Shown: positions 33,733 to 48,009 of the stretch, in pieces
How positions within the stretch are numbered: position 1 is the stretch's first letter
Layout of the letters: each line of letters starts with the position of its first letter
Source: Ilex aquifolium
Lineage: Eukaryota; Streptophyta; Magnoliopsida; Aquifoliales; Aquifoliaceae
Reading direction: 5' to 3'
Length of the DNA stretch: 64,000 nt
NCBI GenBank assembly: GCA_951799425.1
Contig: OX637394.1
Span: 43,638,142-43,702,141 of the forward strand
Program-made: the position numbers and the translations under genes
Notes under the pieces: generated by a model
Databases searched by the model: none
What the model saw: only the letters and a program-made list of their open reading frames with translations
Told to the model about the DNA's origin: nothing

Positions 33733-36700
33733 ATGGCTTGCTATGCAAAGCAATCCTATGCAACTTACACATTTTCTGATCACTTTCAACAACAATTCTT
33801 GGCATCTAAACCTCATATCTCATCTCTTCCCTTCAAACATCTGTCTCTGAAAAATAACAAAGTCGATCTTTTAGCCCGAAAACCTCTCTACATCTTATCA
33901 GCCACAGGTGCGAGATTCTTCGACGATACAAAAGATTCAAACCCTCAATACCCTTTAATCCAATGCAAAGCCTACGAAGCTCATCGATCACAACCGATAC
34001 AAATTAACATTGAATTCGACCAAAAAGCTCGAGAAGAAGCCGCTCAGAGACTTAAAATCGGTCTGTACTTTGCAACATGGTGGGCTTTTAATGTAGTTTT
34101 CAATATCTACAACAAGAAGGTCCTCAATGCCTTTCCATTCCCATGGCTCACTTCAACTCTGTCTCTTGCTGCTGGGTCTCTCATGATGGTGGTTTCATGG
34201 GCTTCAAGGATTGCTGAACCTCCAAAGACCGATTTCCAGTTCTGGAAAACTCTGTTTCCTGTAAGTAGATAAGGAGTTTTAGGTACCTTTGGTAAATTGC
34301 AACAAAAAATTTCATAAAAGCGGAAAAAAAACATGTATATGCAGTTTCACTCACACGTTCAATGACTTAACACTATGCCCATTTATAATGTCGTGACATT
34401 TTAATTCAGCCTGTCAGTCTTTCCCTAACCCGACATGGGTTTAATCTCATACTCGACGTGATGAATAGCTCTGATACATATTGACATAATGAACCATGAC
34501 TAAAATTTGTTCTTGAAAACCGACTTACAATGGAATAGTATTATTTGTGGTTCAGGTTGCAGTGGCACATACAATTGGGCATGTGGCTGCCACAGTGAGC
34601 ATGTCGAAAGTTGCAGTTTCATTTACTCACATCATCAAGAGCGGTGAACCTGCTTTCACTGTTCTGGTTTCAAGTTTTCTGCTGGGTGAAACATTTCCAT
34701 TGCCGGTTTACTTGTCTCTGCTACCAATTATAGGAGGTTGCGCAGTTGCTGCGGTGACTGAGCTCAATTTCAACATCACTGGTGAGCCTGAAAAACTGAA
34801 CTAAGCTTTCTCAGATGAGAATTCTAGATGTGGTATCTTTGTCTGTGTTGTTATAATTTAAAATAGATCAAGATGTTTAAGTAAAGGGTGTCAATCGGGC
34901 TAAGTTTGTCGAGTTTTAGTATAATCATATGGTTAGTTTTTGGTTGAGTAGTACTCATTAGAAGTTTGCAAACATTTGAGCTGAACTTGAGCAAAAATCG
35001 AACTTTAATTTTAGCAAAGAGTATCAAAAAAATTAAAATTTAGAACAAATTTAGTAAATTCTTAACAACCAATTTCTCTGCAAAAAATCTCCAAAAGATA
35101 TATAATCAGTTATCAAAACATACCTTAGAAGTTTAAATTTTCTATAAATCTCTTAGAGAAGAGAAGGGGCTGGAAAATGTAGATGGCCTAAACATATTTG
35201 AGGATAAGTTCGGGGTTATTAGTCTTTTGGATTGGAATTGGTTATCGATAAATTACAACTATATACGGACAAGAACCCAATTGAATCGAGTCTGGCATAG
35301 AAATTTGATCAAATTTAGTTCGTTTTACAATTTGAATGAGTCAAGATCAAGACAACTTTGAATACTATAATTGATGCTAGTTAATTGTGAGAGGTGTTCT
35401 GTTTGTCTACTTCAGGGTTTATGGGAGCCATGATATCAAATTTGGCGTTTGTGTTCCGGAACATATTCTCAAAGAGAGGCATGAAGGGGAAGTCTGTGGG
35501 TGGAATGAACTACTATGCTTGTCTGTCAATGATGTCTCTTTTGATTCTCACCCCCTTTGCAATTGCTGTGGAGGGTCCTCAGATGTGGGCAATTGGATGG
35601 CAAAACGCACTCTCCCAGATTGGACCCAATTTCATATGGTAGGACACAAGAACTGACTCTTTTTTTTTAATTTCCTGGTTTCTTAGCTAATATCAGCAAT
35701 TTAGACCTCTTTATTATCTACATATCGAAACGAAAAACGTATGTTCACATCTCATACCCAGCATACAAGACTATAATCCATGATAAGATCTGAGAGAGAA
35801 TTGGTTGATAGCTTCATCCTCATTTTAAAAGATTGATTTTCAGGCTCGAACTCTTAACGTATTATTGGACGGATGTATACTTGTCAACGCTCCAGATCTA
35901 ACTTTTATAGATGAGATATTTGGTTCTAGTGATGATGTTCTTAATTATTCCATAGATGCTCAAGATGGTTATGCATGTCATTTTAAACCTCTTATTTTAT
36001 AATTTCAAAGTTACAAGAATGTCATTTAATAAATGTCATTTAATAAACTTTATGCATGTCATGAACTAGCTAGAGTTTGTTTTAAGTTAGTAAAACTTCT
36101 AAGACTTAAGTTTTCTTCTAGCCTCATACTAAAGTAATCCCTGTTTAAGTATGTCAAAATGTTCATACTTTAACCCGTTATCGTAGAACTTTAGTACTCA
36201 ATACTATAAACTTTGAGTTTCGTAGGAGACGTTCTAGTTGATCTAATATGTATGATTTATGAGTAATTGCGTGCAATCTAAGTTCATATGACGTGGTTGA
36301 GATGATTCTTGACTATCAAAGTAAAGCAATTGATACTTTCAGATTTTCCTTTCGCATGATACTAAAACAATCTTTGAACTTGTGGCTTTGAATTGCAACA
36401 GGTGGGTGGTGGCCCAAAGTGTTTTCTACCACCTATACAATCAAGTCTCATACATGTCCTTAAACGAGATCTCACCATTGACATTTAGTATTGGGAATAC
36501 AATGAAGAGAATTTCTGTCATTGTCTCCTCCATTATCATCTTCCACACACCTATTCAACCAGTCAATGCCCTTGGAGCTGCCATTGCAATCTTGGGGACT
36601 TTCCTCTATTCACAGGTAATTTCATTTACACATTTGTCATACTGAAGTTTACAGTTCATAACACATTCATGGTCTATGTTGCGAGGTCTGGATTTTCATC

Positions 36701-37062
36701 TCCACTTAGGACTGAGTGGGGAAAATTGTAACTTATTTGTATCCGTGTATCATTACTGTTTCCCTACTAGAGGAATAAATATTGAGTATAACGGTAATAT
36801 CACGTCATCGTTGATACATAGTATCATCAATCAATAATAAAGCATTAAATAGGACTGGCGAACCTCATTATTCCAATATGGTAGTTATTAGATGAGGTAG
36901 TACTAAATCTTTCATTTTCACCAATAGGCACTCAAACTTTGAAACTTTTGCTTAAAAAAAGCAAGATATTTTAACCTCGATTTCAACTTTAGTCCAAAAA
37001 TTTTTGTTTTTTATAATCTCACAGAAATATGCTGATGTATTGTTATGCAGGCAAAGCAGTAA
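33733..37062 (+). CDS. GPT: Plastid glucose-6-phosphate/phosphate translocator
   Basis: Five exons (33733-34260, 34556-34781, 35416-35638, 36402-36615, 37051-37062) with GT/AG borders give 400 residues, close to the family's usual 390. Residues 1 to about 80 are a Ser/Lys-rich plastid transit peptide starting MACYAKQSYATYTFSDHFQQ. The rest is the triose-phosphate translocator fold: KIGLYFATWWAFNVVFNIYN opens the first helix; later HTIGHVAATVSMSKVAVSFT, KSGEPAFTVL, NLAFVFRNIFSKRGMKGKSV and the C-terminal GTFLYSQAKQ are GPT-type motifs. GPTs exchange glucose-6-phosphate for phosphate across the inner envelope, feeding starch synthesis and the oxidative pentose phosphate pathway in heterotrophic plastids. 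The last exon codes only Ala-Lys-Gln-stop. The gene looks intact. GPT1 and GPT2 cannot be told apart here. Confidence 0.95.
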
Positions 37063-40000
37063 GAACGTTGAGGCAAGGAGTGTGAGAATCTAAAGATATG
37101 GGGAATCAAAGATAATACATAATAGTATTTCAGCTAGAGCAGTGGAAGACAGCCAGTGCAGGACTAGTATATATGATGCTATCTTATTGTATAATGGGAG
37201 GGGGAAGTTGCGGAATATTTTGAAGTAGTGATTAACATATTTACATCTGAAGTTAATATGTTAAAGAGAGTGTGTTCTTATGTCTTTGTGCATTACACCA
37301 CGGATGTGAAGAAGTTGGCCATGATCTTGGATTACTTGATGCCTTGATAATCAACACGTTGAGAAGCAGAGTCTCGAGAAATCTTCCCTCTTTGCCTTCA
37401 ATTGCATCTTCAAATTGCGGAATCCATAACATATAACAATGTCTTTGAATACAAAATCGATGTTGTAACATCCAGTAGCTTTCTTTCGACCCTCACCAAC
37501 AATTTTCATGTCTAGCTAATAGCAATAACATTCACTACTTGTTGATCTAGTAATCACCGTAGTTATTACATTACCAAGGTGCTCATGTCCAACTAGCACA
37601 AACTTGGTTCAACTCTCAACAGTCACATAGTGATTCTCTACCCTTTTTCCATTAAGAGTAGGCTAGATCCATTTATTCATGAAATTTACTACAGGGGCTC
37701 CTAGCTAACTATTTCTACTGTCTAAAAGTACATCAGTTAAAACATTGTACCATCATCATAGATACTGACAACCAATTCAGCACAACTCAAACAATCGTTG
37801 CAATCTTTTTTGGTGCTAAGATTGCAAGAGAAATAACAATGATATATTCAACCATGCATGGGAATTGGGTTACGGGTACTTCTACTAAGACAGCCGCTTT
37901 TCCTTTCTAGTTGTAAATGCTGTATTCTGTTGAAATATAAATCCGCGAACACTATTTAAGTGGTGAACATTATGGTTTTGCCTGAGTGAGAGAATATGAA
38001 GAAGAAAATAAGAAGACGAACAGTGTGACTCTGGACATTCACGACAGATCCTAAATCAATGAGTCCAGGGGATACCAAAAGAATGGCAGAAAAGACACAG
38101 CCACAAGAATCTTCATGGAGCAAGGCATTGGATTGGTAATTACCACTGTTTGCTGATATGAAAGGGATTCCTGAACTTCAAGGAGGCCAATTTATCCCTA
38201 ATGATTTGCAAGATGATGTGTAGTATTGATTCTGGATCTTTGAATTCATTCCTAAACAATATATTATTTCTCTCTCTCTCTCCATAGGCAGTATACTGTC
38301 ACCTGGAGGCTTAATTTCTGCAACACTGTCAATAAGGATTTGCCTTTCCAATGTTATGCAACCCAAGCTATGAACACTGGTCATGTCCTTCGTTGCCAAG
38401 GTTGGGAGCACATGTACGAGGCCACTGCCACTGGTTGTTGTAGATGATTCTACTCACTTTGGCCTCCTTTGAAAGTCTAGAATTAACAACAATTTTGTGG
38501 CTCCAATTCAGAATAAGGGGCCTAGAGACTTGTGGTCTCTCCATTCCCTATTGAGTGGATCAAATAAGGCCTAACCAAATCCCTTAGCTTCAACATATAT
38601 TGCCAATTCCATGAGCTGCTACTTGATGGCTGGATTTGTTGTCATTGCCTTGAGTTATGTCATTCGTTACTAGATAGGCAAGTGTTTATCCTGTGTTTTT
38701 GGGTGATCCTTAGATTTAGGGGGCAAATGTAGGACTGCTCTCGACAAGTGTTTGTGTTGCAGGGAGTGTATTGAGCTATAATGTATAATCTCATCCTTTT
38801 TTCAAAATAAAACTTCTAGCTTTCGGAAAAAGATCTAGCCTGGGTTTGTAGGAAACAATTCTCTATCCTTCATTAGCCCCTTGTGACTGGCAAAACAATA
38901 CATTCCGAAGCTTCAACTATAATATTGGTTGATGTTCGTAGTCCCTGATATGCAACAAATTAAAGGAGTCCCCCATAATTATGGTCCAACCAATACTAAA
39001 TGATCAATCAGCTACAAGTTAAGTGAAAGAAACACTTAAACAAGAGTAAACAAGCCCAACAAAAATGCAACACAATTAAAAAAAACCATTTCAAAATATC
39101 TCTAATGGGAAGAAAAAAAAAATAAAGAGCCAAAAGTCAGCTACATGTTTAAGCTGTTTCAATCAAGGAAATTTCAAAAGACACACACAAACAACAAGGA
39201 AGAAAGGAACAAGATAACACAAAGTCCTAAACCCTAAACAACAAAGCATAAAGGCGCAGATCAATTCCAACCTATATATTACGCGGCAATAATATTCTTC
39301 ATAATATTCTTCATATCGTCTTTGTTTGGAGAAGTCAATACCCGAACCTCTTAATCCTTGCAAAATTTGGGAAATGCTTAGGCAGCTTATATGCTCCAAA
39401 CACAAACACCATAGTCAAAGGAAGAAGTAGGGTGCGCTCTTGACTTCTTTCTATCTCCTATATTGCTGAGAATTTCCATCACCATCCTTTCTTTTTCTGT
39501 TATTTTTCCCTTCTGTTCACTGCAACCAGGGGGAGGGAAAGTCAATCAGTTGATAGCAATCCAATAAACCCAAACTCAAACCGTGAAAAAAGAAGCAGAT
39601 TATCATGAAGACGCTTGTTTTTCTTCCATCTCTTTTATACTAATAATGCTTTCTTGAACCCAATTTATGTACACAATTAGCTACTTGTCAGATTAACAAT
39701 GCACCTATCATATATTAAAATCAAAAATAATAAAACATTGCATAAGTAAGAAGCAATACTCCTTTTACACTTCTTTATAGAATAATATGGAAGAAATTTA
39801 ATCGTATTTAAACAATGGGAGAAACACAATAACCAGAATCAACAAGCGCAAATGCCTTGACTTTAGAAGCTAAGAAAAATGTAACTAATTAATATAATCT
39901 TCTATTCATTTACTAGCCAATAATTCACAAAGAAGTCCTCTAAAATATCCTCAAATTGAAATTAACTTGAAAATTTTCTCAAGATGATAAATATGAGAAC

Positions 40001-40474
40001 AAGCTTTGAGTTATTAGATATAGTTAATAGCACTATTAGTCTCCTAAAGTATTTATTTTTTGTCAATTTTAGTCCTTAAAGTATTCAATTCGTGTTTAAA
40101 TGATCTCTATATAGACTAACCGTTAAGTTTTTGATGAAATGATCACGTGTTGGACACATGATACCGTCGTGGTCACTTCCGTTAAAAAAACTTGACGGTT
40201 CGTCAATGTAGCAACCAAAATGACACAAATTAAATCATTTACATGTATTTTTCGAAAAGTAAAATTCTATTGATCACAAAGGGATAAACCCAAGCTTTAC
40301 ATGTATGCAGAAAGCATATTAACAAAAGGAAAAAACCTAGCTTTACAGCATAGAACTTGAGAGACCTAGCTTGGTTTTACATCAGGAATAGATCTAACAT
40401 TTTCACCAACAAATAACATTCTTCAATATAAAGGTAAAAAACAAATAAACTTACACACATTTTAGGCTTTTAGT
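37063..40474. other. Spacer between the translocator and HDG2 genes
   Basis: Contains the translocator 3' UTR (about 37063-37450). The rest is non-coding, AT-rich sequence. A stretch near 40030-40200 resembles one terminal arm of an 'agtccctaaagt'-type foldback but lacks a visible partner. Short open frames here show no domain. Confidence 0.45.
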
Positions 40475-43400
40475 TCATGCAGCCTCGCCTGCCACTGAAG
40501 CCTTAATCCTTTCAACTGTGCAAGTAATGAGATTATTAACTGTAGCAACTGATCCAAGAGAGAGTTTTGCTGTAGGAACCGAATCGACCAATATCTGAAA
40601 TGCAACTGTGAGAAGAGATCCACCAGAGCCAGCATCACCAACGCCACCACCTTGCGATAGAGGTCCGTCCGGGAGTATAGCAAATCCAGAGGGAAGAAGG
40701 GCCACATAATCAGGGTCACCACCACTTAGTACCACGTTCATGGCAGCAATATCGACCGGTGCATAGATGACAAATGAAGCTGTTGGATCGGTGAAACTTT
40801 CTTGTAATATCAGCATGTTGCTTTGATTGGAATTTGTACTCTGAATTTTTGTTGGCTAGTTAGTTCAATGACTAAATACTTGTTTAGAGTACGAGATCAT
40901 TCTCTTGAAAAATGAGAAAGATAATCTTAAACTTACGCTTACTCGCAGTAATGACACACAGTTGCCAGTTTCACGGCCATTCGCAATATGTGCCATTTCT
41001 TGAACAGCCCCTCCGTTAGAAAGAATGTCCCACTGTGATTGCGAGACATTCAGCCATCAGATATAGATTGACTACTCAGGAAGAATTTCAACAATACTTA
41101 TGTACTTATACATGATGAACTAATTCACAGTATATTGATGGCCCTTTCAGTTATTTCTACTTTGGACGTGGGATGAACTCATACATGAACCACCACAGCA
41201 ATTACACTATAAATTGTATTCATTGTTCAACTATAAGAATTTAGTTCCAAACCTCCTCTATCCCACGTTGAGATTTTATAAAAAGACGGGCTTGGGCACA
41301 AGCTCAACTTCTTCGATTAGGCTACCACCCGGGGCTTGGTTTAGCTGAGGATTGGATTCGCTACCCGATTAGTTTTCCTACGCTATTAGGCACTTTTGGT
41401 CTAGTCTCAATTTGTGAGAGTAATTTCTTATGTGGACTATGTCATTGGCTTTAATCATTTTACCTTCATGAGCACACTTGTTCCTTTGGTGTTTTTTGCT
41501 TCATTAACTGTTTAGCTTCCCAAAAAACGAGTCATGTGATTATGTTATAATTCATCAATTCAATACCATAACTATTTTCTGATCCAGATAGTTCAAATAA
41601 CTTGCATTTAATTATTGAGATGAGGAGATGCTAATGAATCAAAACTTAAATACCTCACATCGAGTGTTCTCATCCCTGAGGAAATCAAACACCCTGTATG
41701 GTGGAACCGGAAGCCAGAAAGAAGTTGCAGCACTTAGCACAATACCAGGAGGTCTGCCTGGATCATCTACACTCTTCCGTGTCATGACCCTCACATCATC
41801 AGCTCCACTTCCAGATAGCGTCGTCCATGTGTGAGCAGTAGAGGCGCTCACTCCAGCAGAAAAGCTTATGACCATTCTCTCAGCCAGCTTCAAAATACTC
41901 TTTCTACCTTCTAGACTTGTTATCACTATGCAGGAACAAATGAAAAACATTAATTGAATAGATAGCATTTTAAACCTAACTGTCTTGAGATTGTCAAGAT
42001 ACGGGTTTACTTAAACCATAATTCTTATCACTGCACAGGTAAAAATAAAGAACATTAATAACATCAACTAAATTACATTTAAACAAAATCTCAGTTGACT
42101 GAGACTCGGATACTGCAAGCAATTCATAAAACATGATTCTTAATGAAAGGAAAATTGTAATCGGGCATACTGTTCATGTCATTGGCAGGAACATTTGTTG
42201 CCATGGCACTTGCAAGGCGTTCGCATTGACGATCAAGAGCGGTGATCCAACGTTTTGCACCAAAAGCAAGGCCAGCATTAACTAGGGGCTTGTATATATT
42301 ATGAACTCCTCTGTCATCCACTTCAACATGCTCAACCCATGTAACCTAAACCATAGAAATCATCATAATAATGCAATCAAATTACTAGATTTAGCAGTAT
42401 TGAGTAACCATGGAGTCATAAAGATATTAATTCAGTACCCTTGAGTATCCATTCGGCATTTCATGGATCAAGCATCCAGATGGCCTACGCCGACATCTCA
42501 CTAATGGACTGGGGCGTATATTGTCCAGAGAAACATCAACCACTGCCCAAGTCCCCTCACCATGTTGCTTACAATACCTTACAAAGTAGCTTTCACGAGT
42601 TGGAACGAGTGGTGAAGGGACTTGAAATTCCGCGGTAATCTGAAAAAAAATAAAAAAATAATGAATGTACATTAGGAATGATATTGTGAATATACAAATC
42701 TTTTAGCTTTATCTGTTAGACTAGGTTGTGAAGAGTTTTTGTCTGATAAGATTTGATATGTGTGGCCCCTTCCAACTTGTTTTGAGTTTCGTTGTAATAT
42801 TTGCAATTTCTTATACAATTTTAATTTGAAGCTCAACCATACCACTTGTAAGGCTCCATTGCAGTTCCCAGCAACCCCACTTGATAGGACTTCCAGTGTC
42901 ATGGCTCTGGAGACTATTCCAGAAAACACAGTCGACCACTGATTCTGTTTATCACATTCACAGCGGGTAGAGGAAACTGATTCTGTTAGCAATATGAACT
43001 TAAAGAACATTTATTGCTAGTCAATTAAATAACAAACTTACCACATCCGTGAGAATCTCAACAAGACTAATGTGGTTCATAATCACAACAGCAGTTTCTC
43101 GAGATGCTTCACATTTAAACCCGATAGGAGTCGGTCCAATGCCTCTAGGAAATGTCCTTATATATTCTTCTTCATTTAGCAAACTGTTGGTGCCATCAAT
43201 TCCTTGCAACCACAATGGCTCCCCCACCTGTGCCATTCTTATCAGCTCCTCCATGGCTGCAACTGCAAGCTCAATTATCATTGGCTTATCAGCCTCAGAA
43301 GGTCCACTGATTGACCTGAGTAGGTCTCCTGCTCCATACAATATGTCCCCTCCAATCCCAGGTTGGCCCCCAAACGGACCAACACCAAGATCAAGTGAAC

Positions 43401-45937
43401 AAGGAGTCATAGGAGGTGAAATAATGGGGTAGTTCACCACAGGCTTGCCTACATACTTTGCAGCTATTCCTGAAATCCGATCAATCTAAAACCAAACAAA
43501 TAAAACTTGCAATATCAACTGTTTTACTACTATAAAACATCATCATATATAGCTGGTACTTAGATGGATAAGGCTATGGTACTGAATAGAAAATTTTTAG
43601 TATCTTACCAAAATTTATCCGAATAAGCATGATGTTACGACCCAATAAGGTTAGTTTAACACGAATAATTAAACGTGTTTATTTGCAATTTTTGGTAAGA
43701 TACCAAAATCAGTACCATAGTTTTACATGTCATCAGATACAACAAAAAATGGAAAAATACCCACGATACCTCTTCTCTTAAACGAGCATTCTCCAACCTC
43801 AGATGATGTTCATCGAATGACATCTCTCCTATAGCAGTTGGACCTCCACAATTAGGACAAGAGGCATTGCTAAGAGCTTCTCTGTATCTCATGTTGTCTA
43901 TGCGAAGCTTTTCATTCTCAGTTCGAAGCTGTGTGTTTTCATGTCGCTCATGTTGGGTCTGCGACAGTATTTTTTTTCATTAGGTAAATAATTTTGTTAG
44001 TCCCGGAAAATAAAAATATACAATAAAATTCAAAACACACCCACATAACTGCTTTACTCCAAAAATGGAACCCCAAATGCCACACACGAGTCCCCAAAGG
44101 ACTAATGTGAACACGCAGATTTCTCACAAAAGTCTAAACTCTAAATCTCTGTAACGGTCCCTTCAATAAAGCCAAGGCACAAGAATCCAAAACAAAAATT
44201 TGGGATGTATCGAACTAGATCAATGCTATTAGGAACTAATATATTTTTATTTCTTTCTTTTTTTCAATGATGAGGGGGTGTCCACGCTAGTTTAAGCGCA
44301 CCTTAATTAATCTTTTTTTTTTGGTCCCGTCAAAAGTAAGTCATCCACGCCGGGACTATGATATTCATGAGGAATAAATCCCTCATCGTCTTGTCCAAAG
44401 AAATTGTCAAGATTCAAATTTAAGGCATCTAGATTATAAGTTATTTCTGTTACCACTTAAACTATCCTACTTAATTTAATATTATAGTATTTAGATTGAC
44501 TGTGAGTCTTACTAAATATTAGAACTTAGTGTTCATCCAACCATTAAAATGAAACCACAACATTAAATTAATAAATTAAATCAAAATTTTAAGTCTCAAT
44601 AACGTCAAACTAACTTAGACAAGCACATAGCCTAAATAATGGGAATGCAAAAGCTGTCTTACCTTCATTTGGGTACGCTTGTTTTGGAACCAAAACTTGA
44701 TTTGCAAAGGTTCCAACCCTAGGTCACGGCTCAGTTCCTTCCTTTGCTTGTCGTCTGGGTGTGGACACTCCTTGAAGAAACTAATAAGACCAAACAAACA
44801 AAAGAAAAGAAATTCAATTTTCGAGAGTTAACTAAAACAAAAGAATGTGATAGAAATACGATAGGATCCATCGAGATCTTTAAGAATTTGCTAAGAGCTT
44901 ACGCTTCCATTTCTTGTATCTGATGTTGAGTGTGGCGATGGTAGCGCTTTTTCTTTGGCCTCTGATTAGGGTCTTGATCTTCGCCGGAGGCACCGTCATT
45001 GTTTTCACTGCCGGACTTGCTTTCGAAATCATCGTCTCTCAACCTAGCCATATCGCCTTCAGATGTGTTTTGACCCATATCCAAAAGGTGAAGCTGACCG
45101 TCCATTATATTTTGCTGGAACATGTCTAGAGATCTTTAAGATTATGAAGCTTACTGATTTTCAATCTAAGAAGTAAGGAACACAATGAAAATGAAAACTC
45201 AAAAAAAAAAAAAAAATGCTTGTCCTACATAGAAAACTTGAACTGATATGGAAGGAGAGAAAAACATAACCCTATCATAGCCAGACATAAAAACCGACTA
45301 CAATTTTGCTATGGTTTATATATGTTTTCAAAGAAAACCCATGTTGAAAATGTAAGAAATGAGTATGCAGCCGTTGACCAGGATTTATAGGGCAGAAATG
45401 TCTGTCTCTCTCTCTCTCTTTGTGCTCTGTAGATAGAAGACCGTGTGCGTTTTTCGAGTTTCGAGATGGATTTTACTTGAAAAGACAAATGACTCTTGCT
45501 AAGAACAACTCATTAATCTAAGAAACCATTTAGCAAGTGAAATAAAAAGAGAACTATGCCTTGTATGATGTCATAAAAGAAGAGAGTTAGTAAAGTGAAT
45601 AATTTCAGAATTTAGACGAAAAAAAAAATTGATTAGAAAAAAGTGTGAACCCATGAATTCGCAAGTACCAAAAATTCAGAGAAAATTAGAAAAAAAAACA
45701 AAAAACAAGAAGATCCGCAAAAATAAGGAATAATGAAAAAACAATTAGGACACAAATAAGCCTGCAAAACCCACATTAGATCAGAAGAAAACGAGTGATT
45801 ACCGAGGATGTGAAGAGTTTTCAAGGGTTGACCTGGCCAAGAGTAAGCCCAGAAGAAGATCCATATCCACCAACATTCCCGTTAACTCCTATCATCGGCG
45901 AGGTCTGTCTCGCCGGAATCATTATTCCAGCAGGCAT
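40475..45937 (-). CDS. HDG2: HD-ZIP class IV transcription factor, HDG2-like
   Basis: Eleven exons on the minus strand: 45937-45833, 45114-44903, 44780-44663, 43958-43770, 43485-43042, 42944-42843, 42639-42439, 42345-42171, 41925-41654, 41032-40937 and 40840-40475. The phases join to 759 residues. It opens [20 protein letters not shown], as in many HDG2-type proteins. A homeodomain spans about 89-148 ([30 protein letters not shown]). A leucine zipper with the CPNCGG redox loop of class IV follows at about 150-220. A START lipid-binding domain starts near 275 ([18 protein letters not shown]), and a START-adjacent domain ends [10 protein letters not shown]. Such factors bind the L1 box and specify epidermis, trichomes and stomata in the nucleus of protoderm cells. 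A TTTCCAG eight bases before the ATG suggests a 5' UTR intron. ATML1/PDF2 relatives are less similar. It looks intact. Confidence 0.95.
44256..44475 (-). mobile_element. SINE in the third HDG2 intron
   Basis: Lies in the 43959-44662 intron, in the same transcriptional orientation as the gene. A T-run at 44256-44264 is the complement of the tail. GTCATCCACGCCGGGACTA and AGGAATAAATCCCTC are family markers. A box B-like stretch (rc of GATTCAAATTTAAGGC) and a box A-like stretch lie near 44400-44470. Confidence 0.65.
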
Positions 45938-46359
45938 ATTAACTCCCTGGAAACCCTAATCAATTCACATATATCTGAGAGAATAAATATACATAATTTT
46001 ATTTATGTGTATGTATAGATATGCATGTCTGTCTATGTCACTCTGCTTGTGCTAGTGGTCCATTTGTTTTTTCCGTCCTCATTTGAATGGTGATGGTAGA
46101 GTTGAAGACTATTTGAGGGAGCAAATTGAATTAGATTTAGCAAAACCAATAGGCAGAGCTGACTCTGAGTTTTTGCCTTTAAAATGGGTGTCTCTCAGGT
46201 CTACCTGATCTTTTTTTGGGTTTTCCAAAGGAAAGAGAATAAAAAAAAAAAACACCAGCTGGGTTGACAAAGCTTGTTACGGCCTTTGATAGACATGATC
46301 ACCAGACACAAGAACAAATGAGAAACATAACCCACGAAGATCCAGGAGCATCCAACAAA

Positions 46360-46361
<2 letters not shown>

Positions 46362-46397
<36 letters not shown>
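46362..46397. repeat. (CT)n microsatellite in the HDG2 leader
   Basis: About 18 CT units on the plus strand, i.e. a GA repeat in the HDG2 transcript sense, probably within its 5' UTR or leader intron. Confidence 0.9.
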
Positions 46398-46398
<1 letters not shown>

Positions 46399-47537
46399 CG
46401 AGTGTCTCCCCAAGATACAAACGGAAATATAATCGGACATGTATAACAACATAACAGACACCACAAGAGATCACAAATTGTTGTTTCTAAAATGTTGTAA
46501 GAAAGAGAAAGTAAAGCTGAACTGTATCTACACGTACTTGTAGTCAAGAACCTGAACAGCACAAGAATGTCAAGAAAGGCCTTGCAAACCTCTTGGAACA
46601 ACCTTTGGAAGGGGAGGGGTCTCAGATCTGTTTAGGACTCTCTTGTTGACAGCGCAAATGTGTGTCTGAACAAGCGAATTTGGTTGGTTTATATGGAGAG
46701 GTAGGTCGAGAAAATGCCAATGTTTGCAGATAGAGAGATGACGATGAGAGAGAAAGTGACACAGGGAAAGTGAATAGGCCGAAGGAGATAAGAAGAATGA
46801 GAGAAAAAGAGGGGAGTGGGGAAAAGGAAGGAGAAAGGGGGAAACATAAGGAGAAAAATGTGGCAGCGAGGAGTAATTGCAAGGTGTATAGAGATGGTGC
46901 AATTGCATTAAATGGAGAAGAAGTGTTATTGCTATCCAGAGAGGAGAGGGAGAGAGAGAGAGAGAGATTCTTGCTTATTTTTCTATGGGGATGTATGTGA
47001 AACGAATTACGGCTACGAAGATCCTTAATTTTCACTCTCTTCACTACCATAATTTTGTTTGGATGTTAGTTCAATTTTTACTATTGCGTGAGGATATTTT
47101 TTGAGAGCAATTTAAATTTAGAAATGCACCGTTGTTGTCATTAAAACAAAATTTTACACACATACCTTTGTGGGATTGAAAAAGAAAAGAATACATACCT
47201 TTTTGCGGTAACTAAATAGATGATGTTTAATATGTGAAATATAGTAAGTTAATTAAACTCGCAATGAACAAAAAATACTACTCTATCTTAGGTTTTATAC
47301 ATCTCGAAAATTCCAAATTCCTTGGATAGCATTATGAAAATTTCATGCTAACACTGATATGGATGGTTGTTTGTATACCCTTTTTCAAGGGTGAAGAAGT
47401 GACATACATAATAATTGTGGCACAACCTTTTAAAGGTGTGATGCCTTGAACACTTCTACACTATGAACTTGCACAACACATTCAAAAACAAAAAGCCCTT
47501 GCACAATACAACAATTTGTATCAATCTTAAAGGTTGC

Positions 47538-47545
47538 TAAATGCA
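47538..47545 (+). promoter_or_regulatory. L1 box (TAAATGCA), proximal
   Basis: Exact match to the TAAATGYA L1 box bound by HD-ZIP IV proteins, about 1.6 kb upstream of the HDG2 start codon. An 8-mer this AT-rich also occurs by chance. Confidence 0.4.
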
Positions 47546-48009
47546 ATATGTAAAAAAAGAAAAATTAGGTCACCAATTTCTTGCCTTGTTTATTGATTTC
47601 ATGATAAAAGTCGTATAAGCATTCAAAAAATTGGAGAGGAGAATTTAAAACATTTGTTGGTAAGCAAGTGAGAATAGTCATGTGACATGTAACGACAAAT
47701 TGGAAATGATTTTATAAAAGTTTCTAAATATATATAGACATAAACGACAATTCACTTCAATCTGGGAAGTCGCTCGTTGCCATATGTCAGAAAGGTTTAT
47801 TCACCAAATTTGAAATTATTTTTTTTCCTCTTTTGGAGATAAAAGGCTCCAAAAAGATTAAAATGATTATCAAGAATATATAGTGTTTGCATGATAAATA
47901 AGTGGGGAACGAAATTAATTATCTGTAATGTAACGACAAATTGAGAATGATTTCTCAAAGGTTGATAATGATTTTTTCACGCAAACGACAATTTTTACCT
48001 TTTTCAGTT

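Noticed and set aside
38090-38740. Possible transporter or gene fragment downstream of the translocator gene
   Set aside because: Short coding-looking phrases in several frames, but no motif I could name and many stops.
46201-47050. Long open frames rich in Leu-Ser or Arg-Glu
   Set aside because: Translations of CT/GA microsatellites in the HDG2 leader region.
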